64,000 nucleotides of DNA, taken from contig MNCI01011499.1 of the NCBI GenBank assembly GCA_015680685.1, positions 1-64,000 on the forward strand. The letters are read 5' to 3'. Origin of the DNA: Gnetum montanum. Lineage: Eukaryota; Streptophyta; Gnetopsida; Gnetales; Gnetaceae. Numbering within the stretch: position 1 is the first letter of the stretch; the number at the start of each line of letters is the position of its first letter. Below the pieces are notes generated by a model. It did not search any database, was not told the origin of the DNA, and saw only the letters and a list, made by a program, of their open reading frames with translations. The translations under genes and the position numbers were made by a program. This document shows positions 58,857 to 64,000 of the stretch, piece by piece.

Positions 58857-59884
58857 TGGTTTCTTGAGGATTGACCCAAGAGGCACTGACAAAGAATACA
58901 AAACACCACTATATATCCATCACTAGCATTCCTTCTCCACACTTGATTCAGTCATGTTGAACAATGCAAAAGAATGCTTGTGATATGGGATAAGCCTATA
59001 ATGAGGAAATGGTCATGATGGCTAACAATGAGTTTCATAGGTTGACATTATGGTTATATTATGGCATTAACATGTTGAACAAGCAATAAGTATGCATGCT
59101 TTGTGCTTTGTAGTGTTGGTTACTTAGCAATGTATTTGAGGAACCAACACCTCACTCCAAGGTTTCTTCTATCATTAGGCTCATCTCTTTGCATGTTTGG
59201 ATCCATTGATTTGTTCTTTTGTTTTCCATTGTCTTTTTTAGCTTCTTGGAAATTTGTTTCTCCATTGTTTTGGATGAAGCCTTCATTATATTTCATTACT
59301 AAGGCTGATTTTGATTTAACTTTCCCATAAAAAAAGATGTATTATACTTGATGGACTTAATGGTTTTTCCATTGAATAAGATGTGTTACATTCAATGGAC
59401 TTGTGGGTGGAGCATGACAAAGGGATGTCATATGGTCATAATGCATGACTGTCAAACATAAGTCATCACTATTATTTAGAGTAAGGAAGGTCCTTATCAA
59501 GCTATGGGATGGGTTCAAGAAGATGGTGATAGGATGGAAATGTCATAAGCACTCTTGGTACAACATGAAAAACTCACAAAATCTTGCACATTGAGCTTAC
59601 ATGGTGACTTGTTTCTATGACAAGTTGTACCTCTACGATGACTCTAGGCTTTATCCTACAAGCACAAATCCAAAAGGACAAGAAAATGAAACAAAGAAAA
59701 CATGTTGTTACAATATAATACATATGGCCATAAAATGATCATGAAACCAAGCTACCAAAGGTTACAATCGATACACCCAAAAGAGATCTATCTCAAAGTT
59801 TCCTAGTCCATTTGTCATGCAAAAAGAGGTTATGCAAGATCGCTTGTTATTGGTTGTCAAGGTCATCAATGTTAGATGTTGGCT
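58857..59884 (-). other. Element D 3' untranslated region
   Basis: Colinear with 2907-3889 of C. No gene is seen. Confidence 0.5.
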
Positions 59885-60655
59885 ACACATAGTAAGAATT
59901 TAGATACAAATGATTGACTGAATTGGCCAATTCATTTCCATCCATGTCTACTATCCTAAAGGCTTTGTTGCTATAGGCCTTAGTGACCAAGAAAAGGTCC
60001 TTTCCAATTGGCTGAGAATTTTTCTACATGCTCATAGATGGCCTTAAGGACCAAGTCCCCTCTTCTTGATCTTGTGCTTAGTTAGGTTATGGTGGTGCTA
60101 TTATTTCTACCTCTCTTGATATCACTTGATGTGAGCAAGCATTTGCACTTGTTGCTCCTTCACCAAGTCCAAGTCCATGGTACATAGCTTCTTGTTTTGT
60201 TCATCATTGATGAAGTCATATACGACTACTCAGAGTGATGGCACCTACAATTCAAGAGTTAAAGTAGCTTTAGAATCATAAACTAGCGTATAAGAAGTTC
60301 TACTAGTTATAGTTTAGAGTGTTGTTCGATAGGCCCAAAGTGTGTGGACAAGCCACTCATGCCACTTGTGTTTGATATTATTCAACATCTTCTTAAGTAA
60401 GTTAATGATGGCCTTATTACTTACTTTAGCTTATCCATTAGCTTGAGGGTCGTATGATGATGAGAATAAGTGCTTAATGCCTAGGTCATGACAAAAGTTA
60501 TTCATTTCTTGGATACTAAACTGTGCTCCATTATTTGTGACTATGGTCATAGGTATGCCAATATGGACTACTATGTTTTCAAGTATAAATCTACAAAATT
60601 TTTCAAATGTTTCTTAGGGGAATAGCTTCAACCCACTTTGTGAAGTATTTTGTCT
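59885..60655 (-). pseudogene. Element D integrase remnant
   Basis: Aligns with 3890-4660 of C. The C-terminal segment is near 59890-60060. The core KYFTKWVEAIPL is near 60610-60650 and the FGIPMTIVT-like segment near 60520-60570. The zinc-binding part and core start are missing because of the junction at about 60655. Confidence 0.7.
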
Positions 60656-61200
60656 AATATTAGTATAGTTTTATGATTTTATCACAAACTACTAAGGCCA
60701 AAAAAACTCTAATCATACAAACCTTTTACTTAACTAGTTTAATGCTAGGATCAAGTATGATGTTGTGTTGGACTAAACATGTATCTAGGCCTGGCATATC
60801 TTCATATGATCAAGAAAATGTGTTAATATTATCTTGTAGGGCCTTGGTAATGTCTTGAGTCTATTTAAGTTCTAGTGAGGAACTTAGCTTTAGGTTTTTC
60901 TCCTCACCACTCTATGTCATGACAAGAACCTCAACTATAGAGTCTTTAGTAATGTCATTAGCTTTAAGGTCAAAGGGTTTACCTAGGTTTTCAGGCCATT
61001 CTAGAGGTTTCTCTATAGAATTAATGCAATTGATAAGACTCTTAGGCTCAAGATCCAGGCAATTAGGATCAATACACCATTCAACATTACTGTGGAGCCC
61101 ACTTATGCTCTATGGTAAACTAATTTACTTTGAAGAATCTATACTCCAATCCTACATATCAAATACCATAAGAACATTAAGTGGTTCTTGGGTAAAAATA
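60656..61200 (-). pseudogene. Element D pre-RT linker joined to integrase by deletion
   Basis: Aligns with 12550-13100 of C, including the plus-strand phrase CTAGGATCAAGTATGATGTT near 60744 that encodes the conserved linker end. RT, both RNase H domains and the integrase N-terminus are absent between this and 60655. Confidence 0.7.
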
Positions 61201-61789
61201 AGTAAATAATGCCAAAATGATATAAAATACCTTGGTAAATATGCAAACACATGCTATTCCAATGTGAAATGAAATGCAAGCATGATCAACCAAACAAGGT
61301 TAGATTAAGGTTAAAACAAGTTGAAAAATGATGAAAGTATGGAAAATAAGGTCAAATATGGTCAACTAAGGTTACGCTTTTTCCAATTAAAGGTTTTGGT
61401 AGGCTATGGTTACATGATGTCAAATGATGATTAAAGATAGTCAAGCCCCATCACTTAACACCAATCAAAGGCTAAAAGGGGTCAACATTGATCATAATAG
61501 AGAAAAAAAGGTAAATGTGATTAAAATAAAGTGATGTACAGGCTAGATGAGGTCAAATGATGGTAATGAAGGTCAAAAATGCATAACAAGGCCAAAAGAA
61601 GTCAAAACACCATGAAACAAGATCAAATACATCAAAATAGAATACACGTGATAAAACTTGATAAATATTGATCAAACAAGATTAGATTTTGCACGTTTTA
61701 GACCTTAGTAAGCCATGTTATAAGGCTACAAGATTGATAGATGAGTCTAGGCATCTACGGAGGTTGTTTCAAGGCTATTTTACATTAAA
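61201..61789 (-). other. Element D spacer with short shared motif
   Basis: Noncoding, with GGTCAAA words and motif copies such as ATTAAAGGTTTTGGTAGGC near 61386 and GTTTTAGACCTTAGTAAGCC near 61694, as in C. Confidence 0.45.
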
Positions 61790-64000
61790 AATCAAGGTTT
61801 TCTAGGCATCCACACTAGACCCAGGATGGCTAGCATGGGTGGGATGACCCCCACACTAGATGGAATGATCAAGTCATTTCTCATGCTGGCTTTAAAAATT
61901 CTTCAACTCATGGCTTGCATGATCAGTGTAGTGGACTAGGGAAGGAAATAAGTTAATTCTAGCATTGATTTCAACCTCTAGAAACCTCCATTGAGGGATG
62001 GATCTACCAACCATGCTAGAGAAATGGTGGCCAACATGGTCCTAGCATGCTTACTAAGATAAATGGGTTTCATGACATCCAAAGGATAGAAATTAAGGTT
62101 ATATGGTGTTCCCAAGGTAGCATAGGGTCATACCAGTCAAGATTAGTCACTTTGATGGACAAAACTAGCAAAAAAGTATGTTTCAGGGTTATACCCCTCA
62201 GAGCCATGTTGGATAGTTTGGATGGGAGGGGTCTCAGTGTGGATAATCTAGAGTTGAATTGTTACAAGATCGAACATGGTCAAGCTAAGACAAAGCCAAG
62301 GTTTTGCAGTTGTAGGCTTCTTAGACAAGTTTTGAGGTTGTTTGACGGATGTCTTGCATGTAAAATCATGTTGGAAACTTTACCCACATTAGAGCCATGT
62401 TGGCCAGCATAGCTCCAATACTCCTTCATGTGGATACTTTTGCTTTTTGATTTTGGGATGGCTTAAAAGGAAAATCAACCAAGTTTTTAAGTTTATTGGA
62501 TTATTAGCAATGGTGCTTGAGGTTTATTTTTTTCTTAAGATTGATTATGTCTAATGGCTATTCAAGGTGTGGTATGCTTATACCCCCTTGAGCCACATTG
62601 GGAAGTGTTGCTCCAACATGGATGAGGGGTCTAGTGGATTTTTATGGTCGAAAAAAGGTTGAAAGGATATCAATTCAAGGCTTTCATGTCCTAGGCTATA
62701 TCAAGGTGGTTTTTGGATTCTGGGAGTGTCAAAGTATTGTCAAAAGTGATAAGGTAACTTATCCATGCTAGATCCATGTTGCCCAATGTGGCTTAGGCCT
62801 TCTCCAACGTGGATGCCTTAAGATATTGAATTTTGATATATTTCGTTAGCAAATAAACCATGCATGTGAGCTCCCAAAGTTGCCAATGTTGATAGCTAAT
62901 GTTTGGGATTAGAATTAGCAATTTTGAAGGCTTTTTGATGGTTCTTGAAGTCATTCCCTCCTTGGATCAACATTGGCCCACACTAGCCAATGTGAATGAA
63001 AGAGGGGTAACCTCTTTTTTTGTCAATTTCAACTAATTTTCTTGGGTCTTATAGCTTATAAAGGTGTTGGCAAGATCCTAGGCTTAATGTGATGCAACTT
63101 GTAATTGTTTTGGTGCATCCATGATTCCCCTTCCATCAACTTTCCTTGAGGCACCCATGCTAGACCCACATTGGTCATCATGGGTGAGGGTGTTTCTCAA
63201 TATGAGGATGGGACTGGTCATGGAATTTGATTGATTTTAACAATTTTTTGCTACTAGATACTCCAAGAAGGTTGGGAGGTCAAAAAATGTTAATTTTGAG
63301 GTCCATTTTGGCAATTTGTGACCATACCCCATTCATCCACACTGGGGCAATATTGGCTAGCATGGATGCATCCCCCCCCCCAAGCATGGCTCCATTGATA
63401 TTCAAGGTTTTAACCATTTTTTATCAAATTTAACAATGTTTTGAAGCTTCCAAGTTGTGGAAGTCAATGACTAAGATTTTACATCAAAATCAACTGATTT
63501 GAGGGCTTTTGGCTATCTTCTATAGTCATCCCTCCCTAAGCAACATTGGTAGCATGGACTCAATGTGGATGGAAGGGAATATAATAGGTTTTTCTTGCTT
63601 TTGACCTGATTTATGGCATTTGATCAATCTAGGTGGTTCTGATGGCGTTCTGAAGTCACTAGGATAGGTTTCAAGGCTATTTCTTACTATGGATGAGGTT
63701 TTGTATCTTACATCCAAAGTAATCACGTTGGACCCATGCTGGCCAACATGGACGAGAGATTCCTCAATGTGGTTTAGGCTTTAGGTATAGATTTTGAATC
63801 AAATTTTAGCAACTATTGACTACTGAGGGCCTAGGAGAAGTATTAAGGCTATCAAAGTGAGTTTCGAGGTTATTTTGTTATGCTAAGAGGCTTTTATAGT
63901 GTATCCTCATGGCATCCACATTAGACCCATGCTAGCTAGCACGGGTTGAGGATTCCCTAGCATGGAAAAGATAGGTTATATGTAATTCAAATTTTTTTGG
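61790..64000 (-). repeat. Element D array, about 191-bp period, quasi-palindromic cores
   Basis: Cores such as CCATGTTGGCCAGCATAG (62394) and CCATGCTGGCCAACATGG (63735) recur near 61808, 62000, 62190, 62384, 62583, 62765, 62955, 63150, 63330, 63527, 63723 and 63910. The spacing is 180-199 bp. Most cores are followed some 20 bp later by a second CATGG/CAATGTGG word. Sequence between cores is diverged. The array runs off the window. Confidence 0.7.

Larger units (their letters stand above)
57413..64000 (-). mobile_element. Element D: Tat/Ogre-like retrotransposon, 3' part only in window
   Basis: A relative of element C. The 3' LTR is at 57413-58841, then PPT, 3' UTR, integrase, a deletion junction, the pre-RT linker, a spacer and a roughly 190-bp array running out of the window. 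The element must continue to the right with gag and a 5' LTR. The candidate left target duplication is TTGAT (57408-57412); the right copy is outside. Confidence 0.75.

Noticed and set aside
62047-62412. 121-codon plus-strand frame in element D.
   Set aside because: It lies across two units of the 191-bp array and no equivalent frame exists in neighbouring units.

Overview
This window reads as intergenic DNA from a large, repeat-rich seed-plant genome. The base composition is AT-rich and CpG-poor, and almost everything recognisable is an LTR retrotransposon or a LINE. A gymnosperm is plausible, but nothing in the sequence fixes the species. I see no intact host gene, tRNA, rRNA or CRISPR array. 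The only long intact reading frame is a 1162-residue retrotransposon gag-protease.

The layout is a multi-level nest. (1) The outermost element is a decayed minus-strand LINE whose reverse transcriptase (RT) lies at 52660-53972 and continues at 1-172. (2) A minus-strand Copia element (173-52659) split that LINE just after its RT active-site box; its LTRs are 173-1412 and 51426-52659. (3) Two minus-strand Ty3/Gypsy Tat-like elements sit inside the Copia element: C (1530-38474, flanked by TATAT) and B (40188-49792). (4) C is itself interrupted by three insertions: plus-strand element E (6737-12384), minus-strand element A (13800-23896, exact GGATT target duplication) and a lone Copia LTR (about 32434-33629). 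To the right of the LINE fragment is F (53973-57412), a second copy of the E family. F is cut by D (57413 to beyond the window end), a relative of C.

C and D carry pol: integrase in both; RT, RNase H and a second RNase H-like region in C only, because D has lost them by deletion. A and B carry only gag-protease and resemble non-autonomous partners. A, B and C share an unusual primer-binding site, and all four share the sequence at the 3' LTR edge. All four contain an approximately 20-bp motif around AGTTTAnnGTCnTnnnGGAC (degenerate in D), mostly in noncoding DNA but also inside the gag reading frame of A and B. C and D carry arrays with a period near 190 bp, built on quasi-palindromic cores, and the same words occur in their own LTRs.

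Two observations stand out. Elements E and F are short LTR elements with no visible gag or pol; each carries an intronless, decayed copy of a CCR4-type deadenylase (endonuclease/exonuclease/phosphatase) domain. Element C also contains an antisense, multi-exon, decayed gene of unknown function (26183-30855) with canonical splice signals.

Five single-N positions are each flanked by exact or near-exact 41-75 bp duplications and look like unmerged contig overlaps. One 308-N gap lies inside a tandem array. Boundaries of decayed elements are approximate unless a target duplication is given.
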